Notes: generated by a model from the sequence alone, not told the origin. DNA of 64,000 bases from Pseudonocardiaceae bacterium (GCA_009377865.1 WHTH01000003.1:57963-121962), one strand, 5' to 3'; counted from the first letter of the stretch, positions 11,720 through 19,914 are shown. Numbers and translations: made by a program.

Positions 11720-12528
11720 GCGAGCGAAGCGAGCCGACCACGGGTACTGAGAGCGACACCGGTGCCGAGCAGAACTCGCGGCACGACGTCCATGAGGGTT
11801 CGCCTCCGTGGGCGCGTGGCGCCGCGTCCGGCGGCGGCAACGGGTCCGGGTTCGACGTCGGGCAACCCGAGCACGGTGCCCAGCAGCAGGGTGACGGACC
11901 CGATGGCGCGTCGGCTGCCGGCACGAGCGGGGCGTCGGACTCCGAGCAGCCCGCCCATCGGGCCGATGCGTTCTCCCGCGGATCCGGTCGGGGTGTGGCC
12001 GACGCACCAACCGGATTCATGGCCGCGGTGCCCCCAACCAGCGGTGACCCTTATGGCGCTGCTGCCCGGGCAGGATTCGACCAGCCCACGGTGCGCACCG
12101 ACAAGCCGGCGTTCGAGCAACCCGCCCAGCAGGAGCCGTCGAGCTTCCCCTCGCGCTCGCCCCGGCTCCCGCGGCGGGCCAGCTTGCAGCTCAAGCGGCT
12201 CGATCCCTGGTCGGTGCTCAAGCTGAGCCTGGTGCTGAACGTGGCCGGGTTCCTGATCTGGCTGGTGGCCGTCGGCGTGCTCTACGGCGTGCTCGACGGG
12301 ATGGGTGTCTGGGACCAGCTCAACGGCACGTATTCCGACCTCACAGCAGTGAACGACCCGAGCGGAGGCCCGCTGATCAGTGCCGGACGGGTGTTCGGCA
12401 TCGCAGCGTTGATCGGGGCTGTCAACATCGTCCTGTTCACGGCGCTCGCGACCGTTGGCTCGTTGATCTACAACGTAGCGTCGGACCTCGTCGGGGGGGC
12501 CGAACTGACGCTGTCCGAGCGGGACTGA
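11716..12528 (+). CDS. DUF3566 transmembrane protein
   Basis: Homologue of the membrane protein that follows gyrA in mycobacteria and related genera. About 150 residues of disordered, Gly/Ser/Pro/Asp-rich N-terminus are followed by the DUF3566 domain beginning [20 protein letters not shown], with two membrane segments ([20 protein letters not shown] and [20 protein letters not shown]). The GTG overlaps the gyrA stop. The function is unknown; location and topology suggest an envelope role. Confidence 0.92.
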   Translation: MSERSEPTTGTESDTGAEQNSRHDVHEGSPPWARGAASGGGNGSGFDVGQPEHGAQQQGDGPDGASAAGTSGASDSEQPAHRADAFSRGSGRGVADAPTGFMAAVPPTSGDPYGAAARAGFDQPTVRTDKPAFEQPAQQEPSSFPSRSPRLPRRASLQLKRLDPWSVLKLSLVLNVAGFLIWLVAVGVLYGVLDGMGVWDQLNGTYSDLTAVNDPSGGPLISAGRVFGIAALIGAVNIVLFTALATVGSLIYNVASDLVGGAELTLSERD

Positions 12529-12592
12529 AGCCGGGGTCGTCCGGTTTGGGAGCGCCGGGCAGGTGCGGTAATGTCGGGTGGTCGCCTGCTGG

Positions 12593-12666
12593 GGGCCTAT
12601 AGCTCAGTCGGTTAGAGCGCTTCGCTGATAACGAAGAGGTCGCTGGTTCAAGTCCAGCTAGGCCCA
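12593..12666 (+). tRNA. tRNA-Ile (GAT)
   Basis: Acceptor stem GGGCCTA pairs with TAGGCCC, anticodon stem CTTCG/CGAAG encloses a CTGATAA loop (anticodon GAT), and the T-arm reads CTGGTTCAAGTCCAG. 74 bases with discriminator A; CCA is not encoded. tRNA-Ile followed by tRNA-Ala after gyrA is the standard actinobacterial order. Confidence 0.97.
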
Positions 12667-12701
12667 CTGCCCCGCACCGTGCGCCTGGGAGGGCGGACTC
12701 C

Positions 12702-12821
12702 ATGAAGAAGATCATCACGTGCGTGCTCGCCGGGCTCGCCGCGTTCGTGGTGCTGCTCCGGCAGCGCTCCGCGAAGGCCGAGGCCGAACTGTGGCGCGAG
12801 GCCACCGCACCGACGGTGTGA
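12702..12821 (+). CDS. DLW-39 family small protein
   Basis: A 39-residue protein, exactly the length that names the family. It has a short N-terminal hydrophobic segment (KKIITCVLAGLAAFVVLL) and the C-terminal signature AEAELWREATAP, matching the acidic-Leu-Trp pattern. The ATG follows a GGGAGGGCGG ribosome site. It lies between tRNA-Ile and tRNA-Ala, where this tiny gene is found in many actinobacteria. Function is unknown; a membrane-anchored peptide is likely. Confidence 0.85.
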   Translation: MKKIITCVLAGLAAFVVLLRQRSAKAEAELWREATAPTV

Positions 12822-12852
12822 CCTGTTCGGGGCAGCGGGGCTGCCCGAACTC

Positions 12853-12925
12853 GGGGACGTAGCTCAATTGGCAGAGCACTGCCTTTGCAAGGCAGGGGTT
12901 AGGGGTTCGATTCCCCTCGTCTCCA
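12853..12925 (+). tRNA. tRNA-Ala (TGC)
   Basis: Acceptor stem GGGGACG/CGTCTCC, anticodon arm CTGCC-TTTGCAA-GGCAG with anticodon TGC, T-arm AGGGGTTCGATTCCCCT. 73 bases with discriminator A; no encoded CCA. Its 3' end abuts gene fragments, as expected for an integration site. Confidence 0.97.
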
Positions 12926-13016
12926 CTCGTCTCACCAGCTGGTCGGAGGCGACGAGGATGATGTCGTCGCCGTCGGCGTAGACCTCGCGGACCTTGCCGG
13001 AGTGCAGGAGCTCCAT
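12926..13016 (-). pseudogene. purC 5' fragment (SAICAR synthase N-terminus)
   Basis: The first ~25 codons of phosphoribosylaminoimidazole-succinocarboxamide synthase: ATG at 13016 gives MELLHSGKVREVYADGDDII followed by LVASD, the strongly conserved SAICAR-synthase opening. The match stops after LVASDQ, and the frame runs on into the antisense of tRNA-Ala. It is thus a stub ending at the tRNA 3' end. A complete purC must be elsewhere in the genome. A likely source is recombination or decay of an element integrated at the tRNA. Confidence 0.6.
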
Positions 13017-13030
13017 CGGCCGCCCTCGTT

Positions 13031-13180
13031 TCAGTCCTCGACGCGGTACTCGTAGGAGCGTGGGCGCTCGCCGGAGGATCGGTACTGCCCGTACTCGATG
13101 ACGTCGCCAGCGGTGTCGTAGAACCAGTTCTGGCCGTGCAGGACGGGCGCGCCGGAGCTGGTCGTTACCCTGGTAGTGAG
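13031..13180 (-). pseudogene. GntR-family regulator, C-terminal (UTRA) fragment
   Basis: About 45 residues ending in a stop at 13031-13033. The segment PVLHGQNWFYDTAGDVIEYG is followed by QYRSSGERPRSYEYRVED, typical of the last strands of the UTRA ligand-binding domain (a hydrophobic 'D-x-x-G-x-x-I/V-E-Y/F' signature). No N-terminal winged helix is found upstream; the XRE gene begins on the other strand there. Together with the purC stub it marks a rearranged junction beside tRNA-Ala. Confidence 0.55.
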
Positions 13181-13204
13181 ACCACACCACCTGACCGAGA
13201 GCAG

Positions 13205-14440
13205 GTGAGCACACCGTTGGATGCCGCCGACACCGCGGACATCGGCCAGCGGGCGCGGACCATCCGCCGCCGCCGTGGGCTGAGCTTGGAGGTTGCGGCA
13301 GGACTGGCCGGGATCTGCACGAGCTACCTGTCGCGGCTCGAACGGGGTGAACGGCGATTCGACCGGGGCGGGCTGCTCTCGGCCCTGGCCGAGGCGTTGG
13401 GATGTTCCGTGATCGACTTGACTGGGCAGCCCTACCTTCCGGCCGACCGGGCGGGGGCCGACGCGCTGGCGACCCTGCCGGGCATCCGTGTCGCGATCTA
13501 CGACGCGCCGCTGGACGACCCACCCGACGTATCCGCACGGCCGGTCGCCGAGCTGGTCCGTAGGGCGAATGCCGCTGATGCTGCCCGTGACCAGAACCGC
13601 TACGCGCTGGCCGGGGCGGAGTTGGGCACGCTACTCACCGAGTTGCAGGTCATAGCCGCAACGGGGAGGCCCGATGACCGCCGGACCGCGCTGGCCGCGT
13701 TGGTGCAGGCTGCTCACGTGGCCGCCGCCGTGGCGGAGGCGATGGGACATCAGGACCTCGCGCTGGCCGCGGCGGCCCGCGAGCACGAGGCCGCCGCCCG
13801 GCTCGGTGATCCGACGCTGCTCGGGCTGGCTCGTTACGGATGGGCGCAGACCTGGGCGAAGGTGGGCGCCCGGCGCCGTGCCACTTCGGTCGTCGCCGAG
13901 TCGCTGGCTGATCTCGACGTGCTGGCCGACCCGTTGGCCGACTACACCGGACCGGCCGAGATGGCGGGCATGGCGCACCTGATTTCGGCCAAGCTGGCCG
14001 CCCGAGCCCACCGTGCCGACGACGCGGCCAGCCACCTCGACCACGCTGCCGAGTTGGCCGAGCGCACCGGGGAGCGCAACACCGCCTACCAGCACTTCGG
14101 GCCGACGAACGTCGCGTTGTGGCGGGTGGGGGTCGGCGCCGACCTGGGCGGGGGTGGCGCCGTCTACGAACGGGCGATGCGCGACGCGCCCGACCTCGAC
14201 GTGCTGGACAGCGCCACCCGCAGCGGCAACTACCACTTCGACCTCGCCCGGGCGCTGGTGTCAGATGAGGGCGACCGCGACGCCGAGGCGCTGCGTCACC
14301 TGGACACGGCCGACCGCTACGCCCCGCAGCTCATACGGCACAACCCGATCGCCCGCGATCTGCTGGGCGGGCTGGAACAGCGAGCACGGCGCCGCGTGTG
14401 GGAACTCGACAGCCTCCGTAACCGCTTCGGGGTCGGCTAA
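13205..14440 (+). CDS. XRE-family transcriptional regulator with TPR-like C-terminus
   Basis: Helix-turn-helix at residues about 14-75 (IGQRARTIRRRRGLSLEVAA and TSYLSRLERGERRF), followed by ~320 residues of Ala/Leu-rich helical repeats (for example LAALVQAAHVAAAVAEAMGH and AKLAARAHRADDAASHLDHA) resembling TPR arrays. This architecture is common for actinomycete regulators near mobile DNA. GTG 13205 is chosen because translation from the longer ATG at 13136 would be antisense to the GntR fragment; it has only a weak GAGAGCAG ribosome site. A TTGAC/GTCAA inverted repeat follows the gene and precedes two small coupled ORFs. Confidence 0.85.
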   Translation: MSTPLDAADTADIGQRARTIRRRRGLSLEVAAGLAGICTSYLSRLERGERRFDRGGLLSALAEALGCSVIDLTGQPYLPADRAGADALATLPGIRVAIYDAPLDDPPDVSARPVAELVRRANAADAARDQNRYALAGAELGTLLTELQVIAATGRPDDRRTALAALVQAAHVAAAVAEAMGHQDLALAAAAREHEAAARLGDPTLLGLARYGWAQTWAKVGARRRATSVVAESLADLDVLADPLADYTGPAEMAGMAHLISAKLAARAHRADDAASHLDHAAELAERTGERNTAYQHFGPTNVALWRVGVGADLGGGGAVYERAMRDAPDLDVLDSATRSGNYHFDLARALVSDEGDRDAEALRHLDTADRYAPQLIRHNPIARDLLGGLEQRARRRVWELDSLRNRFGVG

Positions 14441-14444
14441 CACC

Positions 14445-14459
14445 TTGACAGTTGGTCAA
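14445..14459. promoter_or_regulatory. Inverted repeat TTGAC-N5-GTCAA upstream of small ORFs
   Basis: TTGAC at 14445-14449 and GTCAA at 14455-14459 form a perfect 5-base dyad with a 5-base spacer. TTGACA within it could be a -35 hexamer. It lies 11 bases before the ATG at 14470, so a repressor site rather than a full promoter is likely. Inference only. Confidence 0.3.
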
Positions 14460-14469
14460 ACACCCGCGG

Positions 14470-14631
14470 ATGATCGCTGCCACTGTCGGCCGGGTGATCG
14501 TTGATGTGGCGTTGCTGCTGGCAGTGGTGTTCGGTCCGGCCGCCGTGGCACTGGTGCTCGCACCCGCGCTGGCCCGCCCCTCCGTCCGGCGCCCGCGTTC
14601 CGGCAGCAGGCACCGGGCAGGCACGCGATGA
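14470..14631 (+). CDS. Small membrane protein, unknown
   Basis: A 53-residue ORF with one strong membrane segment (VIVDVALLLAVVFGPAAVAL) followed by a basic tail rich in Arg. It begins just after the XRE regulator and its TGA overlaps the ATG of the next small ORF (ATGA). That coupling is the main support for it being real. I do not recognise a family. Confidence 0.45.
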   Translation: MIAATVGRVIVDVALLLAVVFGPAAVALVLAPALARPSVRRPRSGSRHRAGTR

Positions 14632-14972
14632 CCGCCCAGCATCCGGGGGAGACCTACCGCGCCACGATCGAGACGCGGCGGCCCGCCGAGACCGGCGGCG
14701 GCATGTGCACCCTGATCGTGCGCCGCGTCGCCGGGCGGGTGCAGCTGCTCCACCACGGGGTGCTCAGCACCGGCGCCGAACTCACGGACGACGAGGCGCA
14801 CGAGCTGGCGGGGTACGTCACCGCGCCACCGGAACGGGTCAGACGTGACCGGCTACCCCTCGGATCAGTACGCAGGCCGACGCGCTCGCCGAGCGCGCCG
14901 CGCAGCTGGAGGCCACCGGCTCGAGCGGAGCTCGGCGCGCGCGGTGTAAATCTGAACGACCCGGCCGAGTAG
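14628..14972 (+). CDS. Small protein, unknown, possibly frameshifted at its 3' end
   Basis: Begins at an ATG overlapping the previous stop. The first ~67 residues look protein-like (ETYRATIETRRPAETGGGMC, LLHHGVLSTGAELTDDEAHE, LAGYVTAP). The remainder in this frame is Arg/Pro-rich and unnatural, while another frame offers TQADALAERAAQLEATGSSG at about 14870-14930. The true product may thus end or shift near 14830. Function unknown. Confidence 0.4.
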   Translation: MTAQHPGETYRATIETRRPAETGGGMCTLIVRRVAGRVQLLHHGVLSTGAELTDDEAHELAGYVTAPPERVRRDRLPLGSVRRPTRSPSAPRSWRPPARAELGARGVNLNDPAE

Positions 14973-15155
14973 GTGACCGCAGCGGAGTGGCTGGCGGCGC
15001 ACCGTGCCGAGCAGTCCGCGGAGGATCCGTACCGGGTGGTGCGCGATGAGGCGGAGCTGGTCGACAGCACGCCGAGACGCCAGCTGACCCTGCGGCCCGC
15101 AGGACCTGGCGGTCGCGGCAGGATGCGCAAGGAAGTAGCGGCGCAATGCGCGTAG
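14973..15155 (+). CDS. Possible small ORF, unknown
   Basis: A GTG directly follows the preceding TAG. The 60-residue product starts TAAEWLAAHRAEQSAEDPYR and contains VVRDEAELVDSTPRRQLTLR. The first half is acidic and helical-looking, the second half Arg/Gly-rich. No clear ribosome site of its own. It could belong to the XRE operon or be chance; low confidence. Confidence 0.25.
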   Translation: MTAAEWLAAHRAEQSAEDPYRVVRDEAELVDSTPRRQLTLRPAGPGGRGRMRKEVAAQCA

Positions 15156-15634
15156 CTGACACCATGGGCTGGTGACGTCCGCCCCCGCCTCGCCGCTCGG
15201 TCGGCTGCTGCCGAGGCACGCACAGTGCGCAGCTGAGGAGGCGCTGCTGGACACGCGGGTGGTGCTGGTCAACAGAGCCCGTCAGAGCGGGAGGAGCACC
15301 CTCGTGCGACCCGTCGGAGCCGCTCAGGGCCGGCGACATGCGAGCTCCTGCTGCGGTGCCCCACGATGCTGATGTGAGCGATCCTGGATGCCCGCTTCCC
15401 CGCAGCCGTGGGCGGCCACGCCCTTGCCTGTCGTGGCCTTGCTGTCTCGGCCTGGCGCTCGCCGCGCGGGTGCGGCCGGTCTGGACAGCGGGTACTCCCG
15501 ACCAGCCGGGCCGGATACCTGATCTATCCCGTGGTGCTGCTGCTGTTCGCGGGCCTGGCGATCGTGCCCACGACGGTGTCCGCGGCACCGGGCGGGCGAC
15601 AGTATCTGCTACGCTTGCTACGGAGGTGTGGACG
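15156..15634. other. Gene-poor stretch before the first toxin-antitoxin pair
   Basis: About 480 bases in which I find no supported gene. A plus-strand reading near 15510-15600 gives a hydrophobic run (AGYLIYPVVLLLFAGLAIVP) without a sensible start or family, so it may be debris. The last 30 bases contain the probable operator of the Phd/VapC pair. Confidence 0.4.
15608..15622 (+). promoter_or_regulatory. Direct repeat before Phd/VapC operon
   Basis: GCTACG occurs at 15608-15613 and again at 15617-15622, three bases apart, directly before the GGAGG of the antitoxin gene. Placement is right for an autoregulatory antitoxin site overlapping the promoter. Confidence 0.35.
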
Positions 15635-15889
15635 ATGCCGAGGACCATCCCGCACCGGGAGCTCCGCAACAACAGCAGCGCGGTGCTGAGGGACGTGCAG
15701 GCGGGCGAGACCGTGTTTGTCACCAACAACGGGGAAGTCGTCGCCGCCCTCGTCCCCCCACCGCGGGCCGCACTCGCGTCGTTGCGGATCCGCGGTGCCA
15801 CGGTTCGCGGGGGGTTCACCGGTATCGAGCGGAGCGCGATCGGGGAACCGGTTCAGAGTGTGCTCGATGAGCTCCGCGGCGACCGGTGA
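15635..15889 (+). CDS. Phd/YefM-type antitoxin
   Basis: An 84-residue antitoxin of the Phd family. The N-terminal DNA-binding fold is recognisable from RELRNNSSAVLRDVQAGETV and FVTNNGEVVAALVPP. The C-terminal part, QSVLDELRGDR, would wrap the toxin. ATG 15635 follows GGAGG by about 9 bases; a GTG at 15626 is an alternative. Its TGA overlaps the GTG of the PIN toxin (GTGA), the normal coupled arrangement. It is probably autoregulated through the repeat just upstream. Confidence 0.88.
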   Translation: MPRTIPHRELRNNSSAVLRDVQAGETVFVTNNGEVVAALVPPPRAALASLRIRGATVRGGFTGIERSAIGEPVQSVLDELRGDR

Positions 15890-16275
15890 TCCTGTACGTC
15901 GAGACGTCCGCCGCGGCGAAGCTCCTCGTCGACGAGCCTGCGTCGTCCCGGTTGGCAGTGCGCCTGGATGCGGCGGTGGATGACGGCGACGACCTGCTCT
16001 CGAGCATGCTGCTGGAGACCGAGCTGCGCCGGCTCGCGGTCCGCGTCAGCCTGAGCCAGGCCGCGGTGACGCACCTGCTGGAACGGTTCGATCTCGTCGA
16101 GCTGGACCGGTCGCTGTACCGGGAGGCGGGGCTGCTCCCCGGCGGTCACCTGCGCAGTCTCGACGCCCTGCATCTCGCCGCTGCGTTGCGGATCGATACC
16201 GACGTCATGGTGACCTACGACCAGCGGCAGGCCGATGCAGCAGAGGCTGCCGGACTGCCTGTCCTCGCACCATGA
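15886..16275 (+). CDS. PIN-domain toxin (VapC family)
   Basis: A 129-residue putative ribonuclease. The acidic metal-binding residues can be placed: YVETSAAAKLL near the N-terminus (Glu where Asp is more usual), LLETELRRL in the middle, SLDALHLAAAL, and VTYDQRQADAA near the C-terminus. Partner antitoxin is encoded just upstream with a 4-base overlap. Type II module, degrading or cleaving RNA when released. The Asp-to-Glu change at the first catalytic position occurs in some active VapCs. Confidence 0.9.
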   Translation: MILYVETSAAAKLLVDEPASSRLAVRLDAAVDDGDDLLSSMLLETELRRLAVRVSLSQAAVTHLLERFDLVELDRSLYREAGLLPGGHLRSLDALHLAAALRIDTDVMVTYDQRQADAAEAAGLPVLAP

Positions 16276-16654
16276 ACCGCTGAGTGATCACCTCATCTCG
16301 ACGAGCGCCGCGGCTGACGTCCTCAGCGCTCGGCGAGCACGATCGTCTGCGGAGGGCTGTCGAGGTCGTGTATCTGGGTGGGGCCGTAGCCGGTTTCGGC
16401 CAGCCAGCGGCAGTAATCGTCGACACTGTGTGCGTCGCCTCCGTCGGAGTAGGCGAGCATCTGCAGTTCGCGGTCAGCCGTGCGCTGACGTGGGCGAGCG
16501 TGGCGGTGGGTCTGCTGTGCGGCGTGGCCGCCGCGTGGTGGCTGGGCCGCCTCGCCGCCGCGCGCCTCGCTTTCCAAGGGCCTGAGCTGCTGGCCGCCGT
16601 GATACCGACCGGCTGAAACCCAGTCGAGTAACCACGAGGCGTTGGGCGCGCGGT
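16276..16654. other. Region with a methyltransferase remnant, otherwise empty
   Basis: About 380 bases between the VapC gene and the debranching-enzyme gene. Besides the methyltransferase-like fragment on the minus strand (16323-16469), a plus-strand hydrophobic run around 16490-16570 has no convincing start or family. Nothing else is supported. Confidence 0.4.
16323..16469 (-). pseudogene. SAM-dependent methyltransferase C-terminal fragment
   Basis: The last ~48 codons before a stop at 16323 read MLAYSDGGDAHSVDDYCRWL, AETGYGPTQIHDLDSPPQTI, VLAER. That is the typical end of class I O-methyltransferases: the 'E-x-W/L-L-x-x-A/T-G-F/Y' helix followed by the final strand. Upstream the frame becomes Arg/Gly/His-rich and shows no methyltransferase core, so only the 3' end is left. 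Confidence 0.45.
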
Positions 16655-18778
16655 TCAGTCCGCAGCCAGCTCGACCCGCAGACCGAGTGGCGTCTCGATC
16701 ACCTTGGTGCCATCACCGTCATGCATGATGGAGAGCTCCCCACTGGGGAACGGGATACCGTGGATCTCGACGCGGTCCAGCCCGCCGGGCAGCACGGGCT
16801 TCAACGACACGGTGCCGGCAGGCACGTCGGGCTGCAGACCCAGGCACAGCGCGACGATCGCCAGCGGCACTCCGGCCGCCCACGCTTGCGGTCGGCATGC
16901 GGTGGGATAGGGCGCCGGGAAGTCGCCCGGCTCGCGACGGTGCCCGCCGAAGAGCTCGGGCAGCCGGTCGTCGAAGATCGCCAGCGCGTCGAGCAGGTCA
17001 CCGGCGAGGCGCATCGCCACGTCGTCGATCCCGTAGCGCCGCAGGCCCTCGCAGGTGATGACGGTGTCGTGCGGCCACACCGAGCCCACGTGATAGGAGA
17101 TCGGGTTGTACCCCGCCATCTCCGCGGAGAACGTGCGCAGCCCCCAACCGCTGGCCATGGCCGGGCTCGCGAGGTGGACGGCGACCTGCTCGGCCTCCTG
17201 CTGGGACGGCACGCCGCACCACAGCAGGTGACCCATGTTCGACGTGATGGAGTCGACCTGACGCTTGTCGTGGTCCAGGGCGAGCGCGAACGAGCCCGGC
17301 GTGCCGTCACTGCCCGGCCGCCAGTACCGCCGCCGGATCAGCGCTCGCAGCTGCGCCGCCTCGGCCACCAGGTCATCGGCCTCGGCGCGGTGGCCCAGGT
17401 GCGACAGCACCGCAGCCAGCTCGCGGCGGGCCCGGTAGGCGTAGCCCTGCACCTCGACGACCGCGATCGGCGGTCTGGCCAGGGTGCCGTCGGCGAACTG
17501 CACGGCGTTCTCGGAGTCCTTCCAGCCTTGATTGGTCAGCGACCGCGGCCCCGTGGGTGCGTACTCGATCAGGCCGTCCTGGTCGGGGTCGCCGGGGCCG
17601 CGAAGCCAGCTCATCGCCGCCCGAGCGGCAGGCAACAGCTCGGTGAGGACCTCGTGGGGAGCGCCCCAGCGCAGCGCCTCGCCCAGCATGATCAGAAACA
17701 GCGGGGTCGAGTCGGCACTGCCGTAGTACGGGCGGGCCCCGCCGGCGGTGCCCTCACCCAGCCACGGCCGGTCGCCGAACCGGACTTCGTGCAAGATCTT
17801 GCCCGGTTGCTCCTCGTTGCCCGGGTCGCTGACCCGGCCCTGCCGCGCGGCCAGCGCGGCCAGCGCGGCCAGCATCAGCTCGGGCCGGAATGCCCGGGCC
17901 TGGTAACTGGAGATCAGCACGTCTCGACCGAACAACGCGACGAACCACGGGATCCCGGCGGCGAGCAGGCGCCGTGAGCCGTCCCGGTCGTCGGGGATGC
18001 TGAGTGCGTCGAGATCGGTCAGCGAGCGCAGGCAGCCGCGGGCGAGGCGCTCCGGCAGGCTGTGAACCACCACGTCCGGCCGGCCTGCGGTGTCGGTCCG
18101 TGGCTGGATCGCGGTCCACTCCTCGCTGCCCGAACCACGCTGGGCACCCACCCCGATCCGCAGCACCCACGGCTGATCCCGGCTCAGCCACACGTTCCAG
18201 TGTGCGGCGCTCTGGTCGACGACGTCGGGAGGAGGATCGAGCTGCACCGAGGTCGCGCGCGGAGTCCCAGTGTCCTCGAAGCGCAGCCAACCGGGCGAAC
18301 CGCCCACCGGGATGCCGGGCTGCGCGCCGGGATCACCCGCGAGACGGCGAACCTGGAAAATGTCGGCGAAGTCGCAGTCCAGCTGGATCTCCAGGCGTAG
18401 CCGCACCGGATCGGGCGTCCAGCAGCGCAACGTCAGGGTCTCCGCCATCCCTCCGGGCGAGAGCTGGCGTAGCCGCTCGCATTCCACCGGAGCGTCCGGT
18501 AGCCGGTCGGCCAGCGTCGCGTAGCTGCGGAAGCGGGCCACCGCAGGACTCAGCAGACCTGATCCGAGATGCCGCAGCGGTTCGGAGTCCAGCCGCACCT
18601 GTAGGCGGGACAGGTGCCGGGTGTCGTCGGTGATCAAACCGAACGGGCCCGGCCCCATGTCGCCGCGCTCGTCGGAGATCGCGAAGGTCAGCCCGGCGAT
18701 GGTGGTGATGGTTCCCGGCCCGGCGAGCACCCCCTGCGGTGCCACGCCGTCGCGGTCCCGCGCTTCACCAGTCGTCAT
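16655..18778 (-). CDS. Glycogen debranching-type amylo-alpha-1,6-glucosidase
   Basis: 707 residues. The N-terminal bis-domain of glycogen debranching enzymes is seen in TITTIAGLTFAISDERGDMG and GLITDDTRHLSRLQV. The C-terminal (alpha/alpha)6 barrel carries GIPWFVALFGRDVLISSYQA, then NQGWKDSENAVQF and VWPHDTVITCEGLRRYG. It should hydrolyse alpha-1,6 or related glucosidic links in the cytosol. The frame remains open upstream to 20194, but ATG 18778 is right: it matches the family start and overlaps the stop of the glycosyltransferase (ATGA). The two form a bicistronic unit typical of sucrose/glucosylglycerate or related alpha-glucan metabolism. Confidence 0.9.
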   Translation of the reverse strand: MTTGEARDRDGVAPQGVLAGPGTITTIAGLTFAISDERGDMGPGPFGLITDDTRHLSRLQVRLDSEPLRHLGSGLLSPAVARFRSYATLADRLPDAPVECERLRQLSPGGMAETLTLRCWTPDPVRLRLEIQLDCDFADIFQVRRLAGDPGAQPGIPVGGSPGWLRFEDTGTPRATSVQLDPPPDVVDQSAAHWNVWLSRDQPWVLRIGVGAQRGSGSEEWTAIQPRTDTAGRPDVVVHSLPERLARGCLRSLTDLDALSIPDDRDGSRRLLAAGIPWFVALFGRDVLISSYQARAFRPELMLAALAALAARQGRVSDPGNEEQPGKILHEVRFGDRPWLGEGTAGGARPYYGSADSTPLFLIMLGEALRWGAPHEVLTELLPAARAAMSWLRGPGDPDQDGLIEYAPTGPRSLTNQGWKDSENAVQFADGTLARPPIAVVEVQGYAYRARRELAAVLSHLGHRAEADDLVAEAAQLRALIRRRYWRPGSDGTPGSFALALDHDKRQVDSITSNMGHLLWCGVPSQQEAEQVAVHLASPAMASGWGLRTFSAEMAGYNPISYHVGSVWPHDTVITCEGLRRYGIDDVAMRLAGDLLDALAIFDDRLPELFGGHRREPGDFPAPYPTACRPQAWAAGVPLAIVALCLGLQPDVPAGTVSLKPVLPGGLDRVEIHGIPFPSGELSIMHDGDGTKVIETPLGLRVELAAD

Positions 18779-19914
18779 CGGGCCGCCGCGAAGGCCGGCT
18801 GCGTCCGCGGTAGGGCGTGCTGCGCCAGCAGCGGCCGGGTCGACGGGGCGGGTGCACTGAAGACCAATGGAGCGGCGAGTGTCGGCATTCGCGAGTCGTG
18901 CATTGAGGCGAGCAACGGGGCGTAGCTGCGAACCAGCGCCGCCGAGGAGAAATTCTCGGCCACGTGGCGGCGGCAGGCCGCTCGATCGATCTCGCCGATC
19001 CGGCCGATCACCGAAGCGAGCTCGGCGGTGGTGTCCCGGACGAACCCGGTCAACCCGTCGCGCACGATCTCCGAGACCGCGCCCCTGTTGGTGGCCAGCA
19101 CCGGCGTGCCGCAGGCCATGGCCTCGACGAGCACCATGCCGAACGGCTCCCGCCAGGAGATCGGGAAGAGCATCGCGGCGGCACGGGAGAGGAAGTCGTA
19201 GGTTGCCTCGCGGCCGAGCTCGCCGAGGAACACGACGTCGGGACCGAGATGCGGCGCGACTGCGTGCTCGAAGTACGCCTGCTCGGCTGGTTCGCGACAC
19301 TTGGCGGCGATCAGGAGCGGCAAGCCGGCGTCGCGGGCCAGCGCGATGGCCTCGGCGGCCCCCTTCTCGGGCGCCATCCGGCCGAGGAAGGCCAGGTAGC
19401 CCTCCGAGCTGGCTCGGAACGGGACTGCCTCGACATCGATGGCGTTGTGACACACGCCTGCAAAGGGCAGGTGCGGCGCAGCTTGCCGCTGCGAACGGCT
19501 GATCGCGGCGAGCCGCAGTTGCGGCGCGCGTGCCACCAGCCCGTTGTAGAGGTCGAGCAGCTCGGTTTCCAGCGATCCGTGCACGACGTGCAGCGCGGGC
19601 ACGATGCCCTGCGCGGAGAGCAGCGCGCCGAGCGGCCCGGAGTGGTCGAGCACCGCGTCGACGTCGCAGAGTGCGTCCAGCCCACCGAGCACGTGGCGCC
19701 ACTCGTCGGTGGCCATCCCGATCTGGGCAGGTAGGCACTCCAGCGGCGAGACCACCCGAACCCCGGGAATGGCCGAGCCCGGCGCGGCAACGAGCGTCAC
19801 GTCGTGGCCGGCGGCGGTCAGACCGGCAGCTTGCAGTGCGACGATCCGCTCTATGCCGCCGTAGGCCGGCGGCGGGATGGGGATCCACGGTGGGGCAAGG
19901 AGTCCAATACGCAT
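18775..19914 (-). CDS. Family 4 glycosyltransferase
   Basis: 379-residue GT-B enzyme. N-terminus MRIGLLAPPWIPIPPPAYGG, where the GG-x-E motif (YGGIERIV) binds the donor. The C-terminal domain has YLAFLGRMAPEKGAAEAIAL and the retaining E-x7-E motif in EPFGMVLVEAMACGTPVLA. The start at 19914 has an AGAAAG site; an earlier ATG at 20052 would only add a low-complexity leader. Coupled by a 4-base overlap to the debranching-type hydrolase, so a small alpha-glucoside or glycogen side product is the likely substrate. Cytosolic. Confidence 0.9.
   Translation of the reverse strand: MRIGLLAPPWIPIPPPAYGGIERIVALQAAGLTAAGHDVTLVAAPGSAIPGVRVVSPLECLPAQIGMATDEWRHVLGGLDALCDVDAVLDHSGPLGALLSAQGIVPALHVVHGSLETELLDLYNGLVARAPQLRLAAISRSQRQAAPHLPFAGVCHNAIDVEAVPFRASSEGYLAFLGRMAPEKGAAEAIALARDAGLPLLIAAKCREPAEQAYFEHAVAPHLGPDVVFLGELGREATYDFLSRAAAMLFPISWREPFGMVLVEAMACGTPVLATNRGAVSEIVRDGLTGFVRDTTAELASVIGRIGEIDRAACRRHVAENFSSAALVRSYAPLLASMHDSRMPTLAAPLVFSAPAPSTRPLLAQHALPRTQPAFAAAR

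Noticed and set aside
9044..12010. 988-residue open frame antisense to gyrA
   Set aside because: It lies fully opposite gyrA, is Arg/Asp/Val-rich with no recognisable domain, and is the usual third-position-GC shadow of a high-GC gene.
16284..16616. 110-residue plus-strand ORF with a hydrophobic segment
   Set aside because: No ribosome site or family, and it overlaps the methyltransferase remnant on the other strand; probably chance.
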